Assembly (NCBI RefSeq): GCF_014640435.1
Contig: NZ_BMGY01000001.1
Coordinates: forward strand, 62,001-126,000
Direction of reading: 5' to 3'
Origin: Hymenobacter frigidus
Lineage (GTDB): Bacteria > Bacteroidota > Bacteroidia > Cytophagales > Hymenobacteraceae
DNA: 64,000 bases
Both the position numbers and the translations under genes were made by a program. Position 1 is the stretch's first letter, and the number at the start of each line of letters is the position of its first letter. The notes beneath the pieces are model-generated. The model worked only from the letters and a program-made list of their open reading frames with translations. It had not been told where the DNA came from and did no database searches. This document shows positions 54,625 through 63,516 of this stretch, piece by piece.

Positions 54625-57251
54625 CAGACAAGCTTCTCGAAATCCTCCAGCTGCGCCAGCACGGCAGCGATATTCTCCGCAAACATCGTGATGACGGCCC
54701 CTTTAGGTGCCGTTTTCAGTACGTGGCTCACGGCGTCGGGCTCATGCTCGATATAGGTTATTTTGAGGTCGGGCTTGTCGAGGCGCAGGCCGCGCTCCAT
54801 AATTTCCCGGAGGAATTCGGCCGATTTGCCGCGCAGGTCGCGGTCCTGGCGCAAAATGACCTCGTCGAAAATGCGGCCGGCAATGCGGGCGAAGCCCAGC
54901 GTATCCTCGTCGCGGCGGTCGCCCAGGCCCGACACCACGCCGATTTTGTGCGTGGCCGGCGTGGCATCCATAAACTCGGCGAATTTGGTGATGCCCGCCG
55001 TGTTGTGGGCGTAATCCACGATGACCTCGAACTTCGGAAATTTGAAGGAGTTCATCCGGCCCGGCGTTTTCGTACCCGAGGGCACGAAGGTGCGGAAAGC
55101 GGTTTTAATGTCATCCTTATTGAACCCGGCCAGAAAACCGGCCAGGCCTGCCGCCAGGCAGTTCTCAATGTTAAAGCCCGCCCGGCCCTCAAACGTGACC
55201 GGAAACTCGGCCGCCCGGTCGATGCGCTCCTTGTAGCTGTTGCGGTAAATCGTGACGTAGCCTTCCTCGTACACGGCCGCTACGCCGCCGGCCTCCACGT
55301 GCTCCTGAATGCGCGGGCTGTTCTCATTCATGCTGAACAGGGCCACCTGGCAGTCCACGGTACGGGCCATGGCGTACACCAAGTCGTCGTCGGCATTGAG
55401 CACGGCCCAGCCGCTTTTGCGCACCGTGCGGGGCAATACGCCCTTCACGGCGGCCATTTCCTCCACGGTGTAGATGTCGCGCATGCCCAGGTGGTCGGCG
55501 GCCACGTTGGTCACCACCGCAATGTCGCAGGTGTGGAAACCCAGGCCCGAGCGCAGCATGCCGCCACGCGCCGTTTCGAGCACGGCGTAGTTCACGGTCG
55601 GGTCTTTCAGTACGAACTCGGCGCTCTGGCCGCCGGTGCAGTCGCCCGTTTGCAGCTGCACGCCCTGGATGTAAATGCCATCGGTGGTGGTGAAGCCTAC
55701 TTTGTACCCCTTACTGGCCACGAGGTGGGCAATGAGGCGGGTGGTCGTGGTCTTGCCATTCGTGCCGGTCACGGCGATAATCGGAATGCGAGCCGTGCTG
55801 CCGCGCGGGAAGAGCATGTCTACCACCGGCGCGGCCACGTTGCGCGGCAGGCCCTCGGTGGGCGCGATGTGCATCCGGAAGCCGGGCGCGGCATTCACTT
55901 CAATCACAGCCCCGCGGCTTTCATTCAGCGGAATGGAAATATCGGTCGCCATCAAGTCAATGCCGCAGATATCGAGGCCCACGATGCCCGCGGCGCGCTC
56001 GGCCATCAGCACGTTGTAGGGGTGCATCTGGTCAGTCACGTCGGTGGCGGTACCGCCGGTGCTGATGTTGGCGGTGCTCTTTAGGTACAGCGTTTCCTTG
56101 GCCGGCAGCACCGATTTCATCGTCAGGCCGCGGCCTTTGAGGATATCCAGCGTGTGTTTGTCGACCTTAATACTGGTGAGAACTTTCTCGTGGCCAATGC
56201 CGCGGCGTGGGTCCTCGTTTACTTTGGCAATGAGTTGCTGGATGGTGCTCTTGCCGTCGCCCACCACGGCGGCGGGCGTGCGCTTAGCGGCCGCAATCAG
56301 CTTGCCGTTCACCACCAGCAGGCGGAAATCAAATCCTTCAATAAACTGCTCCACAATCACGGCGCGGGAATACTCCTGCGCGGCTTTTAGGCCCGCAACG
56401 GCATCCTTCCAGTTCATGATGCGAATGGTTGCCCCTTTGCCGTGGTTGCCGTTGAGCGGCTTGGTCACGATGGGAAAGCCCAACTCATCGATGGCATCGC
56501 GCAGGCCGGCCTCTGAGTATACGGTGGTGCCGCGGGGCACGGGCACGCCCGAATCGTGCAGCATGGCCTTGGTCCGGTTCTTATTACCCGCTACCTCCAC
56601 CCCGGCGTGCGAGGTGAGGTTGGTGGTAGTGGCCCAGATACGGCGCTGGTTCACGCCGTAGCCCAACTGAATGATGTTGGTATTCTTGAGCTGGATGTAA
56701 GGAATATTGCGCGAAGCAGCCTCGGCTACGATGCTGTAGGTGCTCGGCCCAAAGAATTCGTCTTCCCGGATTTCGTGCAGCTCGGTGATAACGGTCTTCA
56801 AATCCACCTTTTCCTTGCGGCACAGCGCTTCTACAATCTCCACGGCAGCCTCGGCGGCACGACGGCCGGCGCGCTCCTCCTGGTAAGCAAATACTACGTA
56901 ATCCACGCCGTCTTCACGGGCAGGGTAGCTTTTGCCCCAAAACACGGGCATGGCGGCCTGGCGCTGCAGCTCCAGCGCCACGTGCTGGATAACGTGGCCC
57001 AGCGGCTCGCCGTCGTTGAGTTGCTCCAGACCCAAGGGCGGGCGCTTAGCGGCCTGCTTGCCACTCATCCCCCCCGGCTGCACGGTCCCGATGTTGGGAA
57101 ATAACTTCATCAAGCGGCCAGCAAATCCGGGAATGGCATTCGACCACTGGCCGGCAAATTCCTGTAAGTCTACTTTGGCAACAATGAGTTTGTGGTGTTT
57201 AACAGACCAATAACTCGGCCCGCGCATGGTGCGGAGGTCAACAATTTTCAT
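54624..57251 (-). CDS. cphA: Cyanophycin synthetase
   Basis: 875 residues, the full family length. An N-terminal domain (1-160), an ATP-grasp domain (about 215-480; GFPIVTKPLNGNHGKG, VEQFIEGFDFRLLVVNG, EVNAAPGFRMH) and a Mur-ligase-like domain with P-loop VTGTNGKTTTTRLIAHL and VIVDYAHNTAGI. It makes the Asp-Arg polymer cyanophycin from ATP, Asp and Arg. No cyanophycinase or isoaspartyl dipeptidase gene is adjacent, so breakdown genes are elsewhere or the product has another use. Confidence 0.95.
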   Translation of the reverse strand: MKIVDLRTMRGPSYWSVKHHKLIVAKVDLQEFAGQWSNAIPGFAGRLMKLFPNIGTVQPGGMSGKQAAKRPPLGLEQLNDGEPLGHVIQHVALELQRQAAMPVFWGKSYPAREDGVDYVVFAYQEERAGRRAAEAAVEIVEALCRKEKVDLKTVITELHEIREDEFFGPSTYSIVAEAASRNIPYIQLKNTNIIQLGYGVNQRRIWATTTNLTSHAGVEVAGNKNRTKAMLHDSGVPVPRGTTVYSEAGLRDAIDELGFPIVTKPLNGNHGKGATIRIMNWKDAVAGLKAAQEYSRAVIVEQFIEGFDFRLLVVNGKLIAAAKRTPAAVVGDGKSTIQQLIAKVNEDPRRGIGHEKVLTSIKVDKHTLDILKGRGLTMKSVLPAKETLYLKSTANISTGGTATDVTDQMHPYNVLMAERAAGIVGLDICGIDLMATDISIPLNESRGAVIEVNAAPGFRMHIAPTEGLPRNVAAPVVDMLFPRGSTARIPIIAVTGTNGKTTTTRLIAHLVASKGYKVGFTTTDGIYIQGVQLQTGDCTGGQSAEFVLKDPTVNYAVLETARGGMLRSGLGFHTCDIAVVTNVAADHLGMRDIYTVEEMAAVKGVLPRTVRKSGWAVLNADDDLVYAMARTVDCQVALFSMNENSPRIQEHVEAGGVAAVYEEGYVTIYRNSYKERIDRAAEFPVTFEGRAGFNIENCLAAGLAGFLAGFNKDDIKTAFRTFVPSGTKTPGRMNSFKFPKFEVIVDYAHNTAGITKFAEFMDATPATHKIGVVSGLGDRRDEDTLGFARIAGRIFDEVILRQDRDLRGKSAEFLREIMERGLRLDKPDLKITYIEHEPDAVSHVLKTAPKGAVITMFAENIAAVLAQLEDFEKLV

Positions 57252-57370
57252 AAAGGACGGGTGGTAATGGAGACGCGTTCAGCCGCTAGCACGGGCCGGG
57301 GCCCAGCTTGGTTACGAAATGTAGGCATAACATGGCCTAAAACCCGCAAATCGACATTTATAGCGCAAAG

Positions 57371-57405
57371 AAAGCCCCGCCGGCCAATTGGCCAGCGGGG
57401 CTTTC
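57371..57405 (-). terminator. Terminator after tRNA-Cys
   Basis: AAAGCCCCGC / GCGGGGCTTT arms around CGGCCAATTGGCCA with T-tract, 14 bases beyond the tRNA 3' end. The remaining bases to cphA (57252-57370) show no gene. Confidence 0.8.
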
Positions 57406-57418
57406 TTCATCTAATCAG

Positions 57419-57489
57419 AGGTGACGGGCGGATTCGAACCGCCGTAGGAGGTTTTGCAGACCTCTACCTAGCCACTCGGTCACGTCACC
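57419..57489 (-). tRNA. tRNA-Cys (anticodon GCA)
   Basis: 71 nt cloverleaf on the minus strand: acceptor GGTGACG/CGTCACC, anticodon stem GAGGT/ACCTC with loop CTGCAAA (anticodon GCA), T arm with GGTTCGAATCC. Discriminator base is U73, the Cys identity base. CCA is not encoded. Confidence 0.96.
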
Positions 57490-57509
57490 AGTAGTGGTCT
57501 TTGAGAGCG

Positions 57510-57540
57510 CAAAGGTAAGCAGCCCGGTTGGCCCAGGCAA
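57510..57540 (-). promoter_or_regulatory. Promoter of tRNA-Cys (TTG, 20-bp spacer, TACCTTTG)
   Basis: On the minus strand TTG (57540-57538) and exact -7 TACCTTTG (57517-57510), 20 bp apart; the tRNA begins 20 bases after the -7 element. Confidence 0.68.
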
Positions 57541-57551
57541 GGTTTCGGGCA

Positions 57552-57589
57552 CAAAAAAAGCCCCGGCGCACGCGTCGGGGCTTTTTTCA
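57552..57589 (-). terminator. Terminator after rpsA
   Basis: AAAAAAAGCCCCGG / CGGGGCTTTTTT arms with a GCGCACGCGT loop; it lies 20 bp past the rpsA stop. Confidence 0.88.
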
Positions 57590-57609
57590 TTCTCCGAAAG
57601 AGCTAAGCA

Positions 57610-59850
57610 CTAGGCTTTGGCTTCGTCGTCCTTCTTATCGGCAGCAGCGTCGTCACTACCACCAACCAAGCCTTTGGCTTTCTCAACCAAGTCGTCGGCT
57701 ACTTCCGAAGCCTTGGTGAAGGCTTCCGAGTGGGTTACGGCGTCCACAGCGTCGGCGGCAGCGTGCTTCACTTTGTCAAAGGTTTCGTTTTGCGAAACAA
57801 CTTCGGCAGCGTCAGCAGCGACTTCCTTCACCTTGTCTAATGCTGCCGAAGCAGCACCGGCGATACCGGCCAGCAGGCCATCTTCCTCAGCGGCTGGGGC
57901 AGCTTCGGCGGCGGGAGCGTCGGCTTTGGCAGCTTTGGCCTTAGGAGCCTTGGCAGCAGGAGCTTCAGCAGCCTCGTCGGCAGCATCAGTCGCGTCGGCG
58001 GGCTTGGCAGCAGCAGCTTTCAGCTTCTGCTCGCCAGCCTTGCGCTCGTTGCCCATCATCTGGTCGCGCAGGGCGCTCAGGGCGTCGAGGTCACCGAGGG
58101 TCGACTTCTCTTCCGTCTTCTTCAGGTCGCTGATTTTGCCTTCACCTTGGGGCTCACCGCCTTTGGCATTGGTTTTCTTCTTGAACTTGGAGTTGCGGTT
58201 GTCGTCCTCAGCAGCGGCTTCTTTGTTAAAGATGGCCGTGTGCGAGAGCACGATGCGACGGTCGTCTTTCGAGAACTCGGTCACGCGGAAGTCCAGCGCT
58301 TCGCCGTTTTCAGCGTTCGAGCCGTCCTCTTTCACCAACGATTTGGGGTAAGCGAAGCCCTCGATGCCGTACGGCAACTCGAGAACAGCGCCACGCTCCG
58401 ATTTCTCGGTGATGGTAGCACGGTGCACCGAGCCGGGAGTGAACACCGACTGGAACGTGTCCCAGGGGTTTTCTTCCAGCTGCTTGTGGCCCAGGGCCAG
58501 GCGACGAGCGCCGAGGTCCATTTCCAGTACTACTACGTCGAGACGGTCGCCCACCTTCACCATTTCTGATGGGTGCTTGATTTTCTTGGTCCACGACAGG
58601 TCCGATACGTGCACGAGGCCGTCTACACCCTCTTCCAGCTCTACGAACAGGCCGAAGTTGGTCAGGTTACGCACGAGGCCGTTGTGCTTGGTGCCCACGG
58701 CGTACTTGTCGCCGAAGTCGCCACGCGTCCACGGGTCTTCGGTCAGTTGCTTGATGCCGAGGCTCATCTTGCGGTCTTCGCGGTCGAGCGTCAGAATCTG
58801 CGCTTCTACCGTGTCGCCCTGCTTGATGAAGTCCTGCGGGTTGCGCAGGTGCTGGCTCCAGCTCATTTCCGAAACGTGGATGAGGCCTTCTACGCCCGGT
58901 ACCACTTCCATGAAAGCGCCGTAGTCGGCCACGTTCACGATGCGGCCCGATACTTTCGAACCCGGCTGCAGGTCGGCGGGCAGCGAATCCCATGGGTGGG
59001 GAGTCAGCTGCTTCAAGCCCAGCGAAATACGCTTCTTGGCTTCGTCGAAGTCCAATACTACGATGTTCAGCTTCTGGTCCAACTGGAGTACTTCGCTCGG
59101 GTGAGCGATGCGGCCCCACGAAATGTCCGTGATGTGCAGCAGACCATCGACACCGCCGAGGTCGATGAACACGCCGAAGTTGGTCATGTTCTTGATGTTG
59201 CCTTCCAGAATCTGGCCTTTCTCCAGGTTGTTCAGGATGGCCTCACGCTGCTTCTCGAGGTCTTTCTCGATGAGTACTTTGTGCGAAACCACCACGTTGT
59301 CGAAAGCGGAGTTGATTTTCACCACTTTCACTTCCATGCGACGGCCGACATAAATGTCGAAGTCGCGGATGGGCTTCACGTCGATTTGCGAGCCGGGCAG
59401 GAAGGCTTCCACGCCGTCGAGCTCCATGATGAGGCCGCCTTTGGTGCGGCGCTTCACTACACCTTCGAGGATGGTATCCAACTCGAGGGCATCGTAAATG
59501 GCCTTCCAGGCCTGCTTGATTTTAGCTTTCTTACGGCTCAGGATGAGCTGGCCGTTTGCGTCTTCCTGGTCTTCGATGAACACCTCTACCTCGTCGCCGA
59601 TTTTCAAATCGGGCAGGTCGCGGAATTCGGTAATCGACACCAGACCATCGGATTTGAAGCCGATGTTCAAGATTACATCGCGGTCGGTGATGCCGACTAC
59701 GGTGCCCTTCACTACTTCTTCTTCCTGGACAGTCGTCAGCGTGTCGCCGTACATCTGCTCCATCTCGGCGCGCTGGTCAGCCGAGTAGTTTCCACCAAAA
59801 CCGGTGGCTCCGACATTATCCCAGTCGAAATCGTCAATCAAATCTGCCAT
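57610..59850 (-). CDS. rpsA: 30S ribosomal protein S1 with long Ala-rich C-terminal extension
   Basis: 746 residues; many S1 proteins are near 560-600. Six S1 RNA-binding domains run from about 35 to 560: GTVVGITDRDVILNIGFKS, EGVVKRRTKGGLIMELDGVE, GNIKNMTNFGVFIDLGGVDG, GRIVNVADYGAFMEVVPGVE, GLVRNLTNFGLFVELEEGVD, ATITEKSERGAVLELPYGIE. After a Lys-rich hinge, residues about 600-746 are Ala/Asp/Lys-rich amphipathic helix, like a LEA or apolipoprotein segment. S1 helps mRNA binding to the 30S subunit. Confidence 0.95.
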   Translation of the reverse strand: MADLIDDFDWDNVGATGFGGNYSADQRAEMEQMYGDTLTTVQEEEVVKGTVVGITDRDVILNIGFKSDGLVSITEFRDLPDLKIGDEVEVFIEDQEDANGQLILSRKKAKIKQAWKAIYDALELDTILEGVVKRRTKGGLIMELDGVEAFLPGSQIDVKPIRDFDIYVGRRMEVKVVKINSAFDNVVVSHKVLIEKDLEKQREAILNNLEKGQILEGNIKNMTNFGVFIDLGGVDGLLHITDISWGRIAHPSEVLQLDQKLNIVVLDFDEAKKRISLGLKQLTPHPWDSLPADLQPGSKVSGRIVNVADYGAFMEVVPGVEGLIHVSEMSWSQHLRNPQDFIKQGDTVEAQILTLDREDRKMSLGIKQLTEDPWTRGDFGDKYAVGTKHNGLVRNLTNFGLFVELEEGVDGLVHVSDLSWTKKIKHPSEMVKVGDRLDVVVLEMDLGARRLALGHKQLEENPWDTFQSVFTPGSVHRATITEKSERGAVLELPYGIEGFAYPKSLVKEDGSNAENGEALDFRVTEFSKDDRRIVLSHTAIFNKEAAAEDDNRNSKFKKKTNAKGGEPQGEGKISDLKKTEEKSTLGDLDALSALRDQMMGNERKAGEQKLKAAAAKPADATDAADEAAEAPAAKAPKAKAAKADAPAAEAAPAAEEDGLLAGIAGAASAALDKVKEVAADAAEVVSQNETFDKVKHAAADAVDAVTHSEAFTKASEVADDLVEKAKGLVGGSDDAAADKKDDEAKA

Positions 59851-59942
59851 AAATAGCTGTTGGGCACCGCTTAGATAAACGAAAAGGCCGATGCCCGAGC
59901 CAATTCGCGGTTCTTATTGAACACCTTGCCGTTAGTTAGCAA

Positions 59943-59964
59943 GGCCCGCCACCCTGGCGGGGCC
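59943..59964 (-). promoter_or_regulatory. Leader hairpin of rpsA
   Basis: GGCCCCGCC / GGCGGGCC arms lie just past the rpsA -7 element on the transcript, that is, at the 5' end of the predicted leader, about 95 nt before the start codon. A role in leader stability or S1 autoregulation is possible but unproved. Confidence 0.45.
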
Positions 59965-59965
59965 G

Positions 59966-59973
59966 CAAAGGTA
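59966..59973 (-). promoter_or_regulatory. -7 element TACCTTTG of rpsA
   Basis: Exact TAnnTTTG on the minus strand, 115 bases before the ATG at 59850. Nothing else was found in the rest of 59851-60116. Confidence 0.6.
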
Positions 59974-60116
59974 CAGGTTTTGGGGCGGTTCTGCTAATGT
60001 TTGCCGGTACACAACTCGTAGGTCCTTATGCCAATTATAATTAGCAGAAAGGGCAATAGAATAGTGAGGATAGCACCCAGGCAGTAGATTGACCATGTCA
60101 ATTTTGTATCTCCGTT

Positions 60117-60332
60117 TTAGAAATCTGTGTCCAGACACGTAACGACGAAAAAGCCCCCGACAGCAACAGGCGTAGCGAACCCCGCACAAAGCCACTCCGA
60201 TACGTTGCCTCCTTGCTTGACATCATCTTTCGCATCAGCAAATGTCTGTACTCCCCAGTATGCTTGGAATAGCCAAGCCGAGACCAGAACCGGAGCAATA
60301 AGCGAGATGATGGTCGGGGTCAGACCAAACAT
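60117..60332 (-). CDS. Possible small two-helix membrane protein
   Basis: 71 residues from ATG 60332. Two hydrophobic segments (TIISLIAPVLVSAWLFQAY and FATPVAVGGFFVVTCL) flank a polar loop (DAKDDVKQGGNVSEW). It resembles small membrane proteins of unknown function. There is no known family match and base composition is less GC-rich than the neighbours. The opposite-strand frames here are weaker. Confidence 0.45.
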   Translation of the reverse strand: MFGLTPTIISLIAPVLVSAWLFQAYWGVQTFADAKDDVKQGGNVSEWLCAGFATPVAVGGFFVVTCLDTDF

Positions 60333-60493
60333 TGCCAAGGCTATATATCAAGCAGTAACGGACTTGCTTCTGCTGAAATCGTCGCAACCTACTCGCTTAT
60401 TGTCGCAACCCACAATCTTACCCTTGAGCCGAACAACCTAACCCACTGGCAAAGAGTAAAGCAGGAACTCAATTCACAAAAAAAATCTTTCGC

Positions 60494-61330
60494 ATGGCCC
60501 ATATCAATGCTGGCAACGACGCAGCCGGACATCCGGTTAATATTTTTTACGAAGATTGGGGCCAGGGTGCGCCGGTAGTGCTTATCCACGGCTGGCCGCT
60601 CGACCACACCATGTGGGAGCACCAGGCGGTGGCGCTGGCCAAGGCGGGTAAGCGCGTGATTGCTTATGACCGGCGCGGTTTTGGCCGGTCGTCGCGCCCC
60701 TGGGGCGGCTACGATTACGACACGCTGGCCGCCGACCTGAACGCTTTGCTGACGGAACTGGACCTGACTGGCGTGACGCTGGTGGGCTTCTCGATGGGCG
60801 GCGGCGAAATTGCCCGCTACATCGGCAACTACGGGCAGGCCCGGCTGGCCCGGGTAGCGTTTGTGAGCGCCGTGCCGCCCTACATGCTCCAGACCAGCGA
60901 TAACCCCGACGGCGTACCGCAAAAGGTGTTCGATGGCATGCACGAAGGCATCGTCAAAGACCGTTTTGCCTTCCTGGAGAGCTTCTCTAAGGACTTCTAC
61001 GGCCAGAGCATGATTAGCCATCCCGTTAGCCAAGCCGTGCTGAACTGGAACCAGACGGTGACGTCGCTGGCAGCGCCCAACGCTACCGATGACTGCGTAA
61101 CCTCATTTTCGAGCACCGATTTCCGCGACGATTTGAAGAAGGTAACGGTACCCACGCTGGTAATTCACGGCGACAAGGACCAGACCGTGCCGTTTCCTGT
61201 GAGTGGTGAGCGCACCGCCAAAATGGTAGCTGGTGCCGAGCTTAAAGTATATGAGGGTGCCCCTCATGGCCTATTCTTCACCGAAAAGGACAAGCTGACC
61301 AAGGATTTGCTGACATTTATCGGGCACTAA
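60494..61330 (+). CDS. Alpha/beta hydrolase (non-heme haloperoxidase/arylesterase-like)
   Basis: 278 residues. Motifs: oxyanion-hole HGWPLDHTMWEHQ, IAYDRRGFGRSSRPWGGYDY, nucleophile Ser in LVGFSMGGGEIARY, Asp in VIHGDKDQTVPF and His in GAPHGLFFTEKDKL. This set is typical of cofactor-free haloperoxidase-type esterases. The likely activity is hydrolysis of small esters in the cytosol. Monocistronic, with a terminator 20 bp after. Confidence 0.92.
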   Translation: MAHINAGNDAAGHPVNIFYEDWGQGAPVVLIHGWPLDHTMWEHQAVALAKAGKRVIAYDRRGFGRSSRPWGGYDYDTLAADLNALLTELDLTGVTLVGFSMGGGEIARYIGNYGQARLARVAFVSAVPPYMLQTSDNPDGVPQKVFDGMHEGIVKDRFAFLESFSKDFYGQSMISHPVSQAVLNWNQTVTSLAAPNATDDCVTSFSSTDFRDDLKKVTVPTLVIHGDKDQTVPFPVSGERTAKMVAGAELKVYEGAPHGLFFTEKDKLTKDLLTFIGH

Positions 61331-61348
61331 GTCCTCGTTTAGTAAGCA

Positions 61349-61384
61349 CAAAAAGCCTCGTTGCATTTGCATCGGGGCTTTTTG
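61349..61384 (+). terminator. Terminator after the hydrolase gene
   Basis: AAAAAGCCTCGTTGCA / TGCATCGGGGCTTTTT arms, imperfect near the base, T-run at the end. Confidence 0.72.
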
Positions 61385-61501
61385 CTGTCGTTTATCTAGT
61401 TTATTTAGGAGCCCGTGGGCTCTTACTGTGCTGGGCCCGCCTAATGAGATTTGGCTTCAGCTTACCGAGGCTACCGGCCAGCAAAAATTTATACCTACTG
61501 C

Positions 61502-62311
61502 ATGAGCGTTGCTTCCTCCCTATCCAAATTGGCTTTCTGCCGACGGCTGGCCCGCACTCCCGGCTCTTTTCTGCGCTTAGTACTGCACAGCAAAGCAGCA
61601 GCCAAGCGGGGTGTGGCCCTTGCGACAGCCCCAGATACCGAGCCGGTTGAGTACCTTCTGAACCTAGCCAATGCGCCGAATGGCACGGCGCTGCGCACCT
61701 ACGCCGGCGATTTGAGCATTTTGTACGAAATCTTCTGGCAGCAATCTTACCGTTTGCCGCAGCTGCGGGCCAATTCGTTTCACACGGTGGTGGACGTCGG
61801 GGCCAATGTGGGCTTGGCCGCGTTGTTCTTTCTGGAAAAATTTTCGGCTTCCCGGCTTATCTGTGTCGAGCCGGAGCCGGCCAATTTCCAGCTACTGCAA
61901 CACAACCTGCGCGGCACGGCCGCCGTGACGCTACAAGCGGCGCTGAGTGCAACCGATGGCGTGGTGAAGATTAATTCCAGTCCGTTGGCCTACAACGCCA
62001 AAGTCAGTGCCGAAACCGGCACCACCGAAGTGCCAGCAGTGTCCATGCCCACCCTGCTGCAATCGCAGGGCTTGGTTTGGGTCGATTTGCTGAAAATTGA
62101 CATCGAAGATTACGAACAGCAGGTTTTTGCCGGGCCTACCGACTGGCTGGCGCGAGTGGGTGTGCTACTCATCGAAATTCATTCGCCGGCCAGCCAAGTC
62201 GCGGTGCGGCGAGCGGTGCAGGCACACGGCTTTTCCTGGGAACAAGCAGCGGGCAAACAGCCAGACCTGGGGTTGTTCGTAGCCCGAAATCCGCACAGTC
62301 CGCCAGCTTAG
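61502..62311 (+). CDS. FkbM family methyltransferase
   Basis: 269 residues from ATG 61502. The core is HTVVDVGANVGLAALFFLEKF (motif I), LICVEPEPANFQLLQHNL, LQAALSATDGVV and LLKIDIEDYEQQVFAGP, the FkbM signature. It methylates hydroxyl groups of sugars or polyketides using SAM; in this setting a cell-surface glycan is likely. No neighbouring glycosyltransferase locus is present. Confidence 0.88.
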   Translation: MSVASSLSKLAFCRRLARTPGSFLRLVLHSKAAAKRGVALATAPDTEPVEYLLNLANAPNGTALRTYAGDLSILYEIFWQQSYRLPQLRANSFHTVVDVGANVGLAALFFLEKFSASRLICVEPEPANFQLLQHNLRGTAAVTLQAALSATDGVVKINSSPLAYNAKVSAETGTTEVPAVSMPTLLQSQGLVWVDLLKIDIEDYEQQVFAGPTDWLARVGVLLIEIHSPASQVAVRRAVQAHGFSWEQAAGKQPDLGLFVARNPHSPPA

Positions 62312-62318
62312 TTAAAGC

Positions 62319-62363
62319 AAAAGACCTCCTACCAGCCAATTATAGCCCGTAGGAGGTCTTTTA
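62319..62363. terminator. Bidirectional terminator between FkbM and desaturase genes
   Basis: AAAGACCTCCTAC / GTAGGAGGTCTTT arms enclose a loop of about 16 bases; T-tracts on both strands, located between convergent genes. Confidence 0.82.
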
Positions 62364-62388
62364 TATCCTGCCTCAGAACAGCGCAGTG

Positions 62389-63456
62389 TTAGGCCGCGCG
62401 GCCCATCTGACGCAGGTAGCCCACGTGCGAAGCAATGGCCGAGCGGGTGCGGGCGTAGTTGTTGTATTTCACGTCGAACTCATCGCACACTTGCTGCACG
62501 ATTTTGCTGATGGCGGGGTAATGCACGTGCGAAATCTTGGGAAACAGATGGTGCTCAATCTGGAAGTTGAGGCCGCCTACCAACCAGCTAACCAATTTAT
62601 TGTCGGTAGCGAAGTTAGCAGTGGTACGCACCTGGTGGATTGCCCACTCATCTTCCAACTTGCCAGTGATGGCGTGGGGCACGGGGAAGGCAGCATCCTC
62701 TACGGTATGAGCTAACTGGAACACCATGCTAAGGACCAAGCCAGCTACAGCCGTACTCAGCATAAAGCCGGCAAACCACGGCAGGAAACCAACCATGTAG
62801 ATAGGCAGCGCCACATAAAGCAAGAGGTTAAGCACTTTGAAGCCCCAGAAGCTGACGTGCTCGCTGGCGTTCATCGGCTTGAGGCCAATGGCCCCAATTT
62901 GACGCGTAAAATACTTCTGGTAGTCCATGGCGAAAATCCAGGACGTGTAAAGCATGCAGTAGAGCGCCCAGAAATAGAAGTGCTGGTAGCGATGCAGCGG
63001 GTGCTTGGGCTGGTCGGGCGTCATACGCATCCAAGGCTGGATGTTGATGTCGTCGTCGTGGCCCTCAATGTTGGTGTAGGTGTGGTGGATGAGGTTGTGC
63101 TTGGAGTTCCACATGTAGGGGCTGCCGCCGAGCACGCCCAGCGTGTAGGCCGCAATGCGGTTCATCCAGGGATAGCGCGAGAAGCTGCCATGCGCCCCGT
63201 CGTGCATCACGTTGAAGCCAATGGCGGCGATAACGCAGCCCAGCAACGCGCATTCGAGCAGCGCCCAGCCGGTAGCCGGCGTAAAAAACACGAGGTGCAC
63301 GTAGAGTGCGACCATGATGCTCACCAACAATATTGCTTTAAAAAGCAGGCTGAAATCACCCGTCATCGGCCGACCGGACTCCTCAAAATATTGATTTATC
63401 CGGGTTTTTAGCTCGGTGTGAAACGAGCGGGTAGCTGCGAATTTGGGTAAGGCCAT
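62389..63456 (-). CDS. Fatty acid desaturase (acyl-lipid or acyl-CoA type)
   Basis: 355 residues with four membrane helices and three iron-binding His boxes: HDGAHGSF, HNLIHHTYTN and QIEHHLFPKISHVHY. It introduces a double bond into a fatty acyl chain at the membrane using O2 and an electron donor. The QIEHH form is that of delta-6/delta-5-like or linoleoyl-type desaturases, though no cytochrome b5 domain is fused. A promoter-like TACATTTG is 25 bp upstream. Confidence 0.93.
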   Translation of the reverse strand: MALPKFAATRSFHTELKTRINQYFEESGRPMTGDFSLLFKAILLVSIMVALYVHLVFFTPATGWALLECALLGCVIAAIGFNVMHDGAHGSFSRYPWMNRIAAYTLGVLGGSPYMWNSKHNLIHHTYTNIEGHDDDINIQPWMRMTPDQPKHPLHRYQHFYFWALYCMLYTSWIFAMDYQKYFTRQIGAIGLKPMNASEHVSFWGFKVLNLLLYVALPIYMVGFLPWFAGFMLSTAVAGLVLSMVFQLAHTVEDAAFPVPHAITGKLEDEWAIHQVRTTANFATDNKLVSWLVGGLNFQIEHHLFPKISHVHYPAISKIVQQVCDEFDVKYNNYARTRSAIASHVGYLRQMGRAA

Positions 63457-63481
63457 GGGCGGGATGCTGGTTGATAAAGTA

Positions 63482-63489
63482 CAAATGTA
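63482..63489 (-). promoter_or_regulatory. -7 element TACATTTG of the desaturase gene
   Basis: Exact TAnnTTTG on the minus strand, 25 bases before ATG 63456. Confidence 0.58.
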
Positions 63490-63516
63490 CTTCCGCCCAA
63501 CCCGGACCGACCGAAC

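Noticed and set aside
54723..56084. 453-codon plus-strand frame over cphA
   Set aside because: Antisense shadow of cphA; Val/Gly/His-rich.
58573..59856. 427-codon plus-strand frame over rpsA
   Set aside because: Antisense shadow of rpsA.
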